From Flammula alnicola (lineage: Eukaryota > Basidiomycota > Agaricomycetes > Agaricales > Strophariaceae): a stretch of DNA of 64,000 nucleotides. The notes beneath the pieces are model-generated. The model made no database searches and was not told where the DNA came from. It was given only the letters and a program-made list of their open reading frames with translations. The position numbers and the translations under genes are program-made. The stretch is from the NCBI GenBank assembly GCA_015499995.1, contig JADNRV010000045.1:1-64000 (forward strand). The letters run 5' to 3'. Of the stretch, positions 24,072 to 36,415 are shown piece after piece (positions within the stretch are counted from its first letter, which is position 1; every line of letters begins with the position of its first letter).

Positions 24072-25521
24072 TCAACCCCTATTCATCGTGTTGCCAGCAC
24101 CTCGGGGATTCGCTTCGGTATACAAAGCCCAATTCTCTTCCTTCTGCCGCTTCGTCTCTTCCTTCATCTCTCCTTCTACTGTGCCATCCATTTCTGAGTC
24201 GATTGCCAGTTGCTCAGAGGATGTCGGGGCGGCTTGCGAGGCAGCTCTGGTAATAAAATATACGTCAGAAAAAAATTTGAAGAGCAGTCTTAGTCACAAT
24301 TTACCCTCCACCGGTGAGTATGTTGCCTCTTTGTCGCTCGATCTCCAGGTATTCATCGATGGACATTGTTGGCAATCTGTGTCCAGGACCGAAAACTTGG
24401 CTTTGCAAACGTGCTCGCTCACCAGCATCGGATGGTAAGATGGTGAACGGACGAAGAGGCTAGGATTGGGTCAGTCAACTATTTCGAAGACTGAATGTTA
24501 TGATTACCTTTCCAGCAGGATCCAAGAGCGGCCCTTTGCCATCCGGACCACCGGCTATAGGTATGTCCAACTTCCAGTCATTGTCTTCCGCTTTCCGCGT
24601 CTTATTTCTTTCATCTTCATCAAGAGCACCCATAATCGGACTAGGAGGTGCATTCCGAAGTAGCTCGAGTTCTTGTTCCATACTCTGTAATTGCGCGCTT
24701 GCATGGGCATATAAAAGGCGAAGCAAAAGAAGTGTAGTCTCTCGAAGGATCTCATCTGTTTCAGAATCCAATTCCTCTTCGGTCTTGAGTGCCCTGGGAG
24801 AAGAGGATGGAAGTAAGGAGGATATCAGATCATAGTCTGTCGGTATATCATCCGCAGCTGGAGCTTGTCCTCTACGTCTTCTTATTGTCTGCATCTCTCA
24901 ATCAATCACCAAAGGGGAGAGGTCGAGTATGTTCCTACCTCTACCCTAGCTCTCAGGTCCTTCTCTTTCTTGTACTGGTTGATCTTGAGCTCTCGACGCT
25001 TGGCGAAATCTGCTACTTGTGCGACCTTCCGATCATACAGAGTACGCTCATCCGCAGGGACGACCTCGTAGTTCTCCAACAACGAAATATAGTTTTGCAC
25101 ATATTTCTAGATGAGCTGGTAGAGTCAACTTCAGATAGGATGAAAAACCAGGATAGAGATGTTCGCACCTCTGCTTGGATCAGTGCGTTCAGTCGATCCA
25201 CTCGATTCGACGTCTTTACCCGTCCCTGTACTTCGGAAAATATATAGGGTACGGTGAGATAAACGAGGTCCCGTGTCGAAATATCGTCGAGGGTCTCATT
25301 TGGGCTGAAAATTGATAGTTCAATGATACGAGAATGAAGGCTCTTGAGGTCGTTCAAACATTCTGTAATCAGTTCCTAGAACACATATGGTCGACATTGG
25401 ACATCAGTAATAGAGAAACGATTCAGCATACTTGAGTTTCATCCTCAATTGTTGGGAGATTTGCAGCCTTCGCCGCGCTAGCCAGAATACGGGAGAATAG
25501 AGTTGGAAGAGAAAGAGACAT
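24072..25521 (-). CDS. TAP42: TAP42/alpha4 family PP2A-associated protein
   Basis: Regulatory partner of type 2A-like phosphatases (Pph21/22, Sit4 in yeast) downstream of TORC1. The start MSLSLPTLFSRILASAAK is followed by LNDLKSLHSRIIELSIFSPNE, the family block YLTVPYIFSEVQGRV and RVDRLNALIQAE, then ENYEVVPADE, DRKVAQVADFAKRREL and INQYKKEKDL. The middle has LRETTLLLLRLLYAHAS and WKLDIPI. The C-terminus reads LLDPAGKPLRPFTI, then ENWALYTEANPRGAGNTMNRG, the highly conserved TAP42 end, with TGA at 24072-24074. Helical repeats predominate, as expected. Roughly five introns. It lies tail-to-tail with RAB6, about 285 bases apart. Confidence 0.93.
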
Positions 25522-25738
25522 GATGGTGGTTCTGTTATGAATTGAGGAGAGATCACCAAGCACCACGAAATTAGACCACTGGCTGTAACGGCCCGGTCCC
25601 GGTGAGTGAAATCATGACGTAGGGCAAATGCAGGGCGGTAGCTGCGTAATAGACTCCTCCACACATCCTGCACGTTCATATATTATGCTCCAAAGGACAG
25701 TACAGTAAAAGATGTACTACGAAATTGCTGCGAAATTC

Positions 25739-27214
25739 TTATTTTCGTCTTCTTTTCTTGACCCGATCAATGAGGCTCAGGTATTCTGCAGTTTCCTGAC
25801 ATAGTTGAGAAATACCAGGAGAAGCTGGCTTATCTTGCTCGAGTTCAGACTCTAGTTTCCGTTTGAGTGGAGAATCGCCGGGAGTCATGGGAGGCGTCGG
25901 GATACCGAAAGTCGATTCCACGGTCTTTTCGCTGTTTTTCTTGGGCGTGCAAGCAGGCGATGCAACCGATGAAAGAGAGGGCGTAGGGAGACCGTAAGAC
26001 GAGAATGACTTAAGGTCAGCTGTGAATAAGACCTAGAAAACATAACATCGTGAGATATTATGATAGGAGGAAACGATAATAAGAACAGACAGTGTGTGCC
26101 CAGCCAGCATATTCTCCCCAGATGGAAAAGAATTTGGAGTTTACTTCCTCATAAAGCTTCGCATTCATGTTGGTTTTCCTGCCAGCTGGAGCTTTCAGCC
26201 CATAGTGTTTTACGGCGATTTGATAAACATGGGTGTCGACAGGTACAACCTCTTTCTATTGAAGAGATGTTAGTGACGAATAACACGAATGCCGGCGAAA
26301 GAAGTTACTTTGTCCATGCTCATTAACAGAATGCAATCCGCCACCTTCCTCCCTACGCCAACGAATTTGAGAAGTTCCTCCCGAGCATCAGTGGTGCTCA
26401 ACTTTCTGAGTCCTTTCAGCCATATTTCTGATGCTTCAATGGGATCATGAGGCGGCATGGGAGCCTTGTCACTGCCGTGCGCATCCATAAGCATTTTTGC
26501 TGTGCGCTGAATATAATCTGCACGATAGCCAAAGCCAAGAGAGCGCAAATGCAGACCAACACCTGAACCCGCAAGCGCTGAGGGTGGCGGGAACGGGTGG
26601 TAGCTGAGCATTTCCGACGGACAGAAGGGATGCTCCAGAGAGAGTAAAGGAGGAGAATAATGGCTGCAAAGGTTTTGAACCATTTTCGTTATGCGCGATA
26701 TATTGTTATTAGAAGAGCATATAAACCTGTTGGAAAGGTTATGTAGTAATCATAATGGACCGCAGAGATAGAAAATAACGCACGACACAAGATTCTCCCA
26801 GGGGTCCTGCCGCAGTATCCGTATGCCCTCAAACCTGTCTTGAAATTTTGCAAAAACTTTGTCGTTTGCAGCCCATTGCTTGTAAAGTGAAACGAGGTTA
26901 ATGTTTAATTGGAAGTAGTCTTTTAGCCATTCAAGGGTTTCTGCTTCGTGTACAAGAAGTTTGGCAGATGACGGCTGAGGATCTGGATATACAGAGCGGT
27001 AGAAAAGCAAGTCGGATGATTGGCGCAGGCATACGACGCGGTCTTTCAGGCATAAACGATATTCAACACGCGTAGATGCTTCTTGGTCGTTTTCAGTCCC
27101 AGGAAACAGAGGAGTGAGTATCGACCAGCGAAATGATTGTCCACATTTGAGAACAACTGCTAAGGAAAGTTGGACAAGAGGGACGGGAATGCTTTTGAAG
27201 CCAGCTAGGGCCAT
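25739..27214 (-). CDS. OGG1: 8-oxoguanine DNA glycosylase/lyase OGG1
   Basis: Base-excision repair enzyme that removes 8-oxoguanine opposite C and nicks the abasic site. The chosen start at 27214 gives MALAGFKSIPVPLVQLSLAV, then LKCGQSFRW, the OGG1 opening. RQDPWENLVSFICSSNNNI is followed by ISRITKMVQNLCSHYS and LRSLGFGYRADYI. The helix-hairpin-helix is LLKFVGVGRKVADCILLMSM, whose Lys is the Schiff-base nucleophile. After an intron EVVPVDTHVYQIA supplies the catalytic Asp. The C-terminus ends with a basic DRVKKRRRK, a plausible nuclear signal, with TAA at 25739-25741. An upstream in-frame ATG at 27265 would add MPRVRYLARRTSSFLYI, which looks like a mitochondrial presequence. Confidence 0.94.
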
Positions 27215-27510
27215 GATATAGAGAAAGGAAGAGGTACGACGCGCCAAATATCTCACGCGTGGCACGGTCCGCTGGCCATTTTTGGCTGGTTACCACTCTC
27301 CAAAACACCCAAGGTCCTTGAAGTTGCAGACCTCATGATGAAACACTATGTTCGATTCCGTTAGCTTGAAGATCGAAATCTAATTGGTATGTGCAATGAG
27401 GGTGTAGTCAATATAAAGAGCCGGGCGTATGCATCAAGATAGTACTACAAATTAGCTACATAAACACTGGTATCTGGAGTAAATATCCGAGAGTCTACAG
27501 TATTGATTCA

Positions 27511-30500
27511 TCAAATTGCGCGTTGTCTAGCCTGCGCTGTATCCGACGTTCTTCGCAGGAAGCCGCCAACGACGTTACTAACCGTTTCAGTGATTTGTCG
27601 TTGTTGAGTTTGTGTATGCTTCACAAGGAACAGTCGGACGTTTGTGGCATTCCAGATCCCAAGAGGGGACATGCCACGAACGTATATCTCTCCCCAAATC
27701 AATGAAGTCAGCCAGACTAGTGATGCATCCGACCACTACGATCCAAATAAATTTCAGAACAACGATATTCGACGGACAATCACATACCAAGAATCGCCTA
27801 GGTGTAATAGGAGGCTTGGAAGGAATAACATGATCCAATTTGACGCTGGACAGAAATTTGGTCACCTCTGCACTCGGGACGGTCCTATGTCTCTGCATAT
27901 CTTCGACCCTCTGTATAACGTCCGAAATGAAGATCATAACTGTATCTAGAAGAAGTCTGGAAGAAGAATATGTCAGGAATTTGACTGGAGGGGTTTAGAA
28001 AGACGAACCCTTGTTGCCAAGAAGTGACCTGCAAACTGTGAGCATAAGCTATAATCAGGGCAGAATAAGACGTACCCATTCCTGAGTTGGCACAAATCCA
28101 TTTCTACCAATGGTTAGTGGAAGACGATCGAGTGGGCTGATGGTGTCGATGGATAGAGATCGCCTTTCCCTCATTTTCCCTCGTGCTTTCTCTGATATCG
28201 AAGAATCTTGTGTATAGGGACCTGTTTCTGAGGTCGGAGACATAAGAGAGCGAGTCACAGTTTCATCGCCTTGGGAACCACGAGGGCTTTCAGAATCCTG
28301 TTCTCGTTCTTGGGAGTCCCCGCCCCGACTAGCCCCTTCGCTCTCTAAAAGTCTCGCCTTCTCAGCTCCGGCATCCCCCATCTCAATGTCATGGACGGGC
28401 GTTTTGCCTTTCGAATTGGGATTGGCTAGCCTTTTTGCCAATTCTTCTTTCGCCAACTGGGCCCTCTTGACTTCGCGAAGCCCTCTAGCCAGTGTGAATG
28501 TGCCCAGATCTTCAAACGTCTTGCGTGACTGCAAGATGCCATAGGTAATGTTGGGGTTCTCGCCCAGGTGATAATATATCACGGAGCTGAAAACCTCTAA
28601 CCTGTTTATCGTAAGAACTAAAACAGCCATGGAAAGGAATATTCCACGTACATGAAGAAAAGGAGCCGAGGATGGCCTTCATCGGATAACAGGAACAACG
28701 GGTTGGAAAAGGAGGTAAAAAGTTGTATAAGTCGCGCAGAAGCTGATACTCCTATGTGATTAAAATATGGGGCAGCATTTGATAGCGCAATAATGAGGGC
28801 GGGATAAAGTGACGTCAGGGAGCCAGAAGTGGTCGCAACTATTGAATAAACAGCCTAGCGCAGAAAATCCAGTCAACGCATAAGGCCATTCAAATGAGAA
28901 TCTGCTCACATGAATCATAAACTCGGCAGCTGTATCCACTGGGCCCCACTTTGTAGGTATCTGGACTCTAATCGGATTACTCAACCTCGAACCAAAGGCG
29001 GGCTCAGCTGATAAAGCTTGGACTATATAAGAGATGGCCCGGCAGACACCATGTTGCTCTGTAAAAGGTCGAATAATTAATTGCAAGAAAAGGAGATGCG
29101 AGGATCGTTACGCACGAGGTTTGTCTTTAATCTCTACACAATAAAATAGTAGATACGCGATGAAGTCCATGGACTTCTCTGAATCGAGCACAAACGCGCA
29201 AAAGTTCTATGAAAGTGTTAAAATGAGACCGAAAAGAGGCAATGAATTCGAAGTGCAATACTTTATTGAGTTCAATAAGCTTCCAAAATAGAATGACTTT
29301 GCAGCATGTCAGATATGGTCCGTCCTGCTCGTGATGCTGGGTTTCTCGACTCACTTGTTTCGGTCATATATGGCAGTGACTTCTTCGCTCCAGGCAGAAG
29401 GTTCTTGACTGTGGCTATTTGCTGTTCCATAATGTTCATGATGCCCTCGAAAAGGTACTCAAAATCTTGCGTGCGATGCTTTATAATGCATGTAAGTAAA
29501 GCTGCATGAATAATTGTCAGAATGGCTCACGAGTTTCATGATAAAGTATCTAAATGTATTCGTTTTAACCGTTGGAGAGGCGGTTTGCGCGTCTACGAGA
29601 TGATCTCTGGCTGTTCCACTTTGAAAGTCCAATAACACACACAAAACTTGTAGACAGGTTGTGATCAGAGTTGTCCGAGGGTCCTCTCCTTTGAATACCA
29701 GATGATTATATGGCAGTTTGCCTGCTATCGTCCCAATGGTGATAGTGTCCGTTGTGCTGGAATTCATAGCTGTGTTGAGGAGGGAACATAAAATCGTTAG
29801 CACGTCACGTCGAGGCATCTTTTGGACGATATGCAGGGCGAAGAGCGAGGGATTCGTGAACAGGGAAGATGCAGGAATGTAGATCTGCCGTGACAAAAGT
29901 ACGAGAAGCAAGCGCAAGACTTCGATCTTGTTGCTATCATACATATTGTTATTTCCCAGAGAGGTCGCCGATCCAATACCCTTCTCCCTAGAGAGCGAAG
30001 TCGGTTAGTCGAACTCGGCACTAAAACGATGGCGTACCAGATGACATAGTTGATTTTATGGTAATCAACCTGTATATTTTTTGGGAGAGTGAACCCACAA
30101 CAGAACATTAGATCTGTTATGGCACTAAACAGCCGTTCACCAAGCGAGGGTAGCAGTTTCGTTTTTGACTTTGTCTGAGGCGTTTGGCGCCCTTCCGCCT
30201 CCAGATCACTTTCGTCCTCGTCCTCGATTACAAACTGTGCTGCTTCCATGCCATCCGCATTTTCTTTAACCTCTTCCTTTTTCCACAAGATTTCCAGTTC
30301 AAACGTGTTTGATTCGCCTTCCACCTCAAATACAACAGGCAGGACTCGCTGAAGGACGCGTAGACAGTTTAGCACTTCCTTCGTAGCATTCTTCTCCTGT
30401 GATATGCTAGCAGACTTGATGAAAGACGAGGCATACGCGGCTACTGAGCCGGTTGTCGAAGATGGAAATGTATGATCGGAGATAGAGTTGAAGAGACGAG

Positions 30501-30920
30501 AAGAAACGACTTGGATGAGTGTAGCGACGTTCTCCGGTGCATCCGTAAGAGCACGTCGAACTGAAAGGAGTTATTAGAGCCATCATACGCAAAGAAAACT
30601 TTTATATTACCGTGGTGAGGTGTTATGAGAGAGAATACTTCGGACGCTGAATCGAACAGGACGAAATACTGGAGGCGTTCAGTGGAGGTGTCATGAGTGG
30701 TTTGAAGGGTCAATAGCTTACTTGTTCCCAGTATGTATCCGATGCTGGTATATTCTGCTGTTTCTTGAGCCTTATATCTCTTAACAATGTGCAAAGGAGT
30801 ACGCACTCGAACATTTGAGAGCTTGGAAATCCCGTTTGGTGAACTTGGGAAAGCGAGTTTTGCTTCATCCCCCAATAACCCAAAGGGCGCGGTAAATTGT
30901 TGTGGTATCTTGGCAAACAT
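27511..30920 (-). CDS. HID1: HID1/Ecm30-family protein
   Basis: Large peripheral Golgi protein of the HID1 (high-temperature-induced dauer formation) family, involved in late secretory sorting in animals; yeast Ecm30 is the homologue. Near the N-terminus are DEAKLAF and, after an intron, NIPASDTYWEQ then DSASEVFSLITPHHVRRAL, the family opening. Then APENVATLIQVVSSRLFNSI, LNCLRVLQRVLPVVFE, RLFSAITDLMFCCGFTLP, IEVLRLLLVLLSRQIY, HLVFKGEDPRTTLI. A Ser/Glu-rich disordered segment follows (ESEGASRGGDSQ). The C-terminus MIWGEIYVRGMSPLGIWNAT then NVRLFLV matches the conserved HID1 ending; stop at 27511. The start at 30920 (MFAKIPQQF) and the first splice junction are uncertain. At least ten introns. 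Confidence 0.85.
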
Positions 30921-31263
30921 CTCCCAGTTGGATTACTAATGGCCAGCTCAGGGTGAAGCGTGAAGTATTCAAGAACGTTTCGTGAGAGGTAAGTTAGTGG
31001 CAGGCACAGATTGCAGACACATGTAAAGTAGCACAGCCACTTAGACTTTTAGTGCGCAGTTTGGAACACACGAGTATGTATACTGATCGTCTGCACCCTC
31101 CACCCGCCAAATAACTCCTGACAAGGTATATTTTCATCATAAGAAAAGAACCGAATAATAATTATAATAAATGCTACGAGATGATGATAGATTGAGAGGT
31201 GAATTAGATATAGGGATATCGGGAATTTCTAAAGTGAGGCCCGGGTGGCCCATTAAAATGGGG
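30921..31263. other. Intergenic
   Basis: Region upstream of HID1 and downstream of the kinase gene, both on the minus strand. Nothing recognisable. Confidence 0.5.
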
Positions 31264-33276
31264 TCAATGCTGGTGCTTTCCCCCTTCCATGACGTGCGAT
31301 ATGTGAGTACCCTCTGGACGCGTCCGTGGTTCAAATCTTGCTGCATAATGGCCGTAGAGGCTCAACAACGTAGCAAGCCCTTGATGGACCTCAACCTGGA
31401 ATTCTTCGAAAGGATAGGGCTCTCCATCCACAGCCAAATAGCCCTTCTTCTGCAATGGCTTTACTCGGTATGCATGAGCTTTTACGTAGTGCATCTGAAG
31501 GTAACATTGAGTCCAATTCAAGAGTAATATAATGAAGAACTCACATTTGGATGCCAGTAGGACGCGCCTTCTTGTGCGCCGTTAATAGTGGAAATAACGT
31601 CTGCTCTTGAAGACTGTTGAGCGGATGCAATGTTAACAAAATTACTCGCAACATATAGAGGGTTTTGCATTTACCTTGGTCATTGTCACCACATCGATAA
31701 GACCGTCGTCAGGTAAGGATACTGGAAAGGCCATGAAATCGCTGATACCGGAGTTAGGTTCTATCCATAGAAATTTTGGAAAACCCGTAGCTTACCGGGC
31801 GACGTAAGGACCTTTTCCAGCATATACATAGAGAATGGGGTCGTCGAATGTTGTCCACCCTTCCTCATCATCCTGACTGTATCTTAATGGTGGAAGAGAG
31901 TGGCAGGTGCTCTCATCTGCAACTGTTAAAGGCGGTGATGGAGGTGTTGGGTTACTGCTCTCTTGCTTTCTGGCGTGGACATCTTCTGCCATCTTGTGCT
32001 TGTCGTTCTCCGCCACCTTGAAAGACAGCTGTACAGGGCACGGTTTAAACGTTAGGACTGTTATAGTCAGTGAGGGTCGAAGGGTTGGTGAAGGGTCCTA
32101 GACTTACTTCCTCGGAGTAGTCCATACATGAACCTCGTCTCCCCCATCCAGCGTAGATGATCAGTTCCGATATCCACATCTGCCATTAAACCAAGCGCTT
32201 GGGACATAAACGACATTGTTCGTTTTCCACCCTGTGTGACAGAGAATAGGTCTACTTTCATTGGCTTTCCTGAAGTATATTGAGTATAATGGCCTTCACG
32301 GGCTATAATAAAATAAAATACCCTTGATCACATTCAAAGCAGCTGCTACGACGTCGAAGCCTTCCTGAAAATCGGTCAGAAAACAAATGCACTAGAATTG
32401 AATGAGATTGGAATTACCTCAATTCCTAGCAAGTTCAGGGATAGACCATTGCCTGAACCTGTCGGTATCGGCGCTACGGGTGTTGCGAATGCCTTTATAG
32501 GATCCGCATGCTCGGCAAAGCCGTTCAGAACTTCGTGAATTAAACCATCCCCAGAAACCGTGATGACTGCGTCGAAATCAAGAGGTAGCGTTTTTGCTAT
32601 GTCGTGAGCCTGTCCCTGGTGGGTAGTGTCTGGAGAAAGGTTTCTCAACTACGCGACCAAGAAGAATTTCATCACATACGTCGGACCTCCAAAGAACATC
32701 CCGCAATTTTGAATATGGGCTCTATTCTCTTTGCGAATATCGAGGCGCCTTTCTTCTACAGAGGTGGAAGAACGCGTAAGGCAACTTCGGATTCGAACAG
32801 TTAGGGAACTTACTTTGCCTCCGAAAGGATTGACAAACACCATCAATCGACGTGAGCGCTTCAGGCCAACATCTCCATTATCGAGATGGCTTAATAAACG
32901 AGTTTCAAATTATGGCCATTACTCACCGTCGTATATAGCTTTCATTACAGACTCGGCCCATTCTCCGCTATGAACAGCCTGCGGTTCATCTACTGTACCC
33001 TCAATAACGACAAGGTGCAGCTCCTTCTTCTTCTTGGCCAGATATGCGACAGTCACAGTACGCGAATCGTTGTCGAAAGTTGCTCGTAGAACATGCCGAA
33101 GCCCGATATCATGGTGAACTGTTGGCTGTGAGGCTGGTGGCTTTCAAACATAAACCTCTTATAAGAAACGTAGCACGCTTACTAGTAGATTTCTGTACTG
33201 ACAAATTCGTGTCGTTTAACGACAACTTGACGCTGGAGATAGGTCCTGTTTGTATAGTTATTGTCCTGTGCAGCAT
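31264..33276 (-). CDS. Sphingoid long-chain-base kinase (diacylglycerol-kinase catalytic fold)
   Basis: Phosphorylates sphingosine-type bases (yeast Lcb4/Lcb5). Start at 33276: MLHRTITIQTGPISSVKL, a small N-terminal beta-rich region, then LHLVVIEGTVDEPQAVHSG. The catalytic domain begins LMVFVNPFGGKG, the nucleotide loop. Next come FDAVITVSGDGLIHEVLNGF with the SGDG catalytic Asp, and PIPTGSGNGLSLNLLG. The second half has MKVDLFSVTQ, SQALGLMADVDIGTDHLRWM and GETRFMYG. After a Ser/Pro insertion come WTTFDDPILYVYAGKGPYVA, PDDGLIDVV, HYVKAHAYRV and KKGYLAVDGEPYPFE, typical of LCB kinases. The stop at 31264 follows a His-rich end. About eight introns. An adjacent sulfate permease is on the same strand. 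Confidence 0.9.
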
Positions 33277-33629
33277 AGTGACTGCGGAGAGGGCGCACAC
33301 GGACAGAGCGAAAGCTGGCAACTCTGCTCGGCCCTTTTCTGGACGATCATGAACGTGAAATTGATTTTTTGATGACAAACACAGGGTTACGGTAAGCGCG
33401 GTCCGACGGATCATCCGCATTTGGGTTCCAACTAAGGAAATGACCTTGCCGTTTTGCGACACTATGCATGAAGTACAAAGTACAGTTGATACTAAACACC
33501 TTACCGTAACTTTTAAAAAAAAGATAACGGGTAAACTAGAGGCTAGTGAATATCATTAATGTTCACGGTTAAAATTTTAGTTTGGATCCTATTCCCTAAC
33601 CAGAAAAAAAGCTTTAAGCAAATTACAAC
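33277..33629. other. Intergenic
   Basis: Spacer between the kinase start and the permease stop; AT-rich near 33500-33620, presumably the permease 3' UTR. No gene seen. Confidence 0.5.
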
Positions 33630-36415
33630 CTAAGCCTTATTAACGCGACCAAGTCCACTCTCCGCAGCTCTGACTGCTGCAGCCAAGTCGATATGGAAGA
33701 ATGGTGTATCGGTGGAAATAATGAGGGTATATCCATCCGTGACGGGGATTGGTGATTTCGATGCTGAGCGGCGTTTCTTGAGCTCTGCAGATTCGATGTC
33801 TTCCTTCTCGATTTCTGGGAATTCCGAGGGATCTTCTCGATAGGTTACGACAGCGGCGACTTCTTGGGTTGTAGATGAAGAGATTCCGGTTCCGAAGCCA
33901 CCTGCAATGAGCGCGCGGCGAATCCAAGGAGACAAAATGGTAGCAAAATGGAACTAAAAGAAGCATGGTAAGCTTAGGACGAGCGACAAAAACACGCCAA
34001 GAAAACGAACCTCCACGTGGTGGTCTGCCCATTTTTCTACCTCAACTCTAGTATCTATGAGCGCTTGAGTAGCTGTTGTGTCGAGATGGGATCTGCGATT
34101 TTATCGAGATAAGTAACGAAAAATTTCCAAAAATATTCAAGCAAACTTACACCGTCGAGAAGTCTAGGACGATAGCATGTAAGGCGGGCTTCTTTTCATT
34201 CTCAAGTTGTTCTTGAGCAGCTCCGCCCCGACGAGGACCAGGGTCATTCCATGGTCGGTCACTGAGTTTGACGTAGGTCATATCCTTACCACGCCTCATG
34301 TTCTCCTTGACGTAGTCCACGAGCGCAGAGTTGACGATAGACGCATTGGGATACAGGTAGCTCTCCTCGAACCGGTAGACAAGGACACCAGGGGAAGGAG
34401 GGGTGATTTTAATGTCCTGGTTGGTGATTCCGATTTTGGAGAGCGGCAAGAAAACTTCACGGGTTTCCGTGCTCACGGAGTTCGATTCCTCGCGAACGGT
34501 TACCTTTCCAAGGAATGAACCACGAGGATGGGCAATGCGGAGGAGGAGGAGGGCCGCTGATGCTGCGATCGAAGTGTAGATTCCGTTCTCGATCGAAGAG
34601 AAGACAGTGACGAGGACAGCCGCCCACCAGATTATGAATTCCAGGGGAGCAACGCGCCAGTAGGAGTAGACCTAGCGAGAACGCCCTCAATATCATTGTT
34701 AAGATTATATGGATGGTATTTCTTACCTGGGATGGCGATGCCACCAGATCAGCTACTGCGTGAATGATGATAGCTGACAAGGCAGCGGTAGGAATCCAGA
34801 AGAATGCATCCGTCAATCCGTAAAGGGCGACAATGACGACGATGGCGGTGATGATACCAGCTGCTGGTGTACGCACGCCTGACTTGGACTTGAGAGCTGA
34901 GCGAGAGAAAGACCCTGTGGCAGGGTATGCTCCGAAACAGGATCCAATTGTGTTTGTCACACCAATAGCGATGAGCTCCTGGTTAGGGTTGATCTTGTAA
35001 CCATTCAAGCGTCCAAAGGCTACATCGCACTTAGCTTTTTCATTACTAAATATGAAGAATATTACTCACATTTAGAAATGGCTATGTGCTCGAGGAGAAG
35101 GATGATAGTCGCAAGAGGAAGTTCGGGGGCTAGAGCTTTGAGGAGGTTGCGGTTGACATCAGGTCGCTTGATATGCTTGAAGCCAGCTGGAACGGTCAAC
35201 AAAATCTTTATGGGATATTTGCCTGACTTGGACTTTCTGTGACGGCAATAGAGCCAGGCAGCAAGAGTGAGAATGATGATGACGAAAGCATTTCTCAAGA
35301 CGCTGATGAAAAAGAACAGACGCGCTACAAGGATCATTATCAACAAACAGTCTCGCTACGGGGTGGTGGAAATTCTTACCTCGACGGGGATATTTCTTGC
35401 CCAGGTACACACACGTCCAGCGGATCGCGTAAAGAGCCACAAGGCCAGTAAGACCCCAGGCAGCGTCGAGTTTCGTGATGGGCAAGCCTTTCAGGGTGTT
35501 GATGATCACCTTGTAGGTGGCTGCTCGAGTGCTGTCATTGAGTCAGAAAATGCAAAACGCCAGCAGACAACAGTCGCTTACTCGAATCCAGTAATTCCCA
35601 TCAGGCCAGGGACTTGGCCAGCGGCAATGTTGATGGCAGAGCCGGTCATGAAGCCACTAACGGCCGGGGCAGGAATGAACTCGACAATCCATCCGATGCG
35701 TAGAAGACCGATTCCAAGAACGATGAATCCAGTGATGAAGGCCAACACAGTGGCGATGTGAGGGCCATCAAATTCACCAGGGTGACTTGCGTTGACGTGC
35801 TGGATGACTTTGGCTACAGTGAGGGACATGACGGCGACGGGGCCTATTGAGACATCCTTCGAAGTAGCGAAGAACTGGAGAGGTGATTAGACAAGCAGGG
35901 AACGAGTTATATTTGATTCTTACACAGTAGATGAGGACACCGACGAACGACGAGTAAAGACCATATTCTGCAGGAAGTGTAGCGATCTGTAAATCAACCG
36001 TTAGTCAAAATCGTATGGTAAGAGAGTAAGCAACATACGAGAGCATAGGACATTCCTTGCGGAACAACGACCATGCCCACAGTAAGTCCAGCAATCACGT
36101 CACCAGTAAGCCATCCCAAATCTAGTGAAGATCAGTAAAAATTCAAAGAATTGGAAAACAGCGAGACCACTAACTGTAATTTCTTATCCACTTTATGATG
36201 GGGAAAAGACTAAGCAGGTAGTCTATGAGCTAGTTGCCGATCAGGAAGCAAGGTTAGTAAGGCAAGTAAGTGGGGAAAGAAGAACAGATGCGCACTCGTT
36301 GGCCCGGACTATGGAAGATCTGCCCGACATACTCCACGGTAGATGCTACGGGGACTGTAGTCTCTGGGTAGCCAATAATGTGCTTTCCGAGTCGCTTTGC
36401 TGTTTCGACAGACAT
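33630..36415 (-). CDS. SulP-family sulfate permease with STAS domain
   Basis: Plasma-membrane sulfate importer of the SLC26/SulP family (fungal Sul1/Sul2, CysB-type). The start at 36415 gives MSVETAKRLGKHIIGYPE; an upstream in-frame ATG at 36448 is also possible. Membrane segments include FITGFIVLGIGLLRIGWIVE, then FIPAPAVSGFMTGSAINIA with PGLMGI, TLKGLPITKLDAAWGLTG, and the SulP signature region AIGVTNTIGSCFGAYPATGS followed by FSRSALKSKSGVRTPAAGI. After the membrane domain a STAS domain begins near GVLVYRFEESYLYPNAS and contains HAIVLDFSTV. The C-terminal tail FFHIDLAAAVRAAE ends at 33630. Several introns, including one directly after the start region. Sulfate supply links it thematically to MTHFR but the genes are not adjacent. 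Confidence 0.92.

Noticed and set aside
34466..34502. tRNA T-arm-like string (gagttcgattcctc)
   Set aside because: Falls inside sulfate permease coding sequence and no acceptor, D or anticodon stems pair around it.
35267..35761. 164-codon open frame on the plus strand
   Set aside because: Lies antisense to the sulfate permease membrane domain and shows no family resemblance; a coding shadow.
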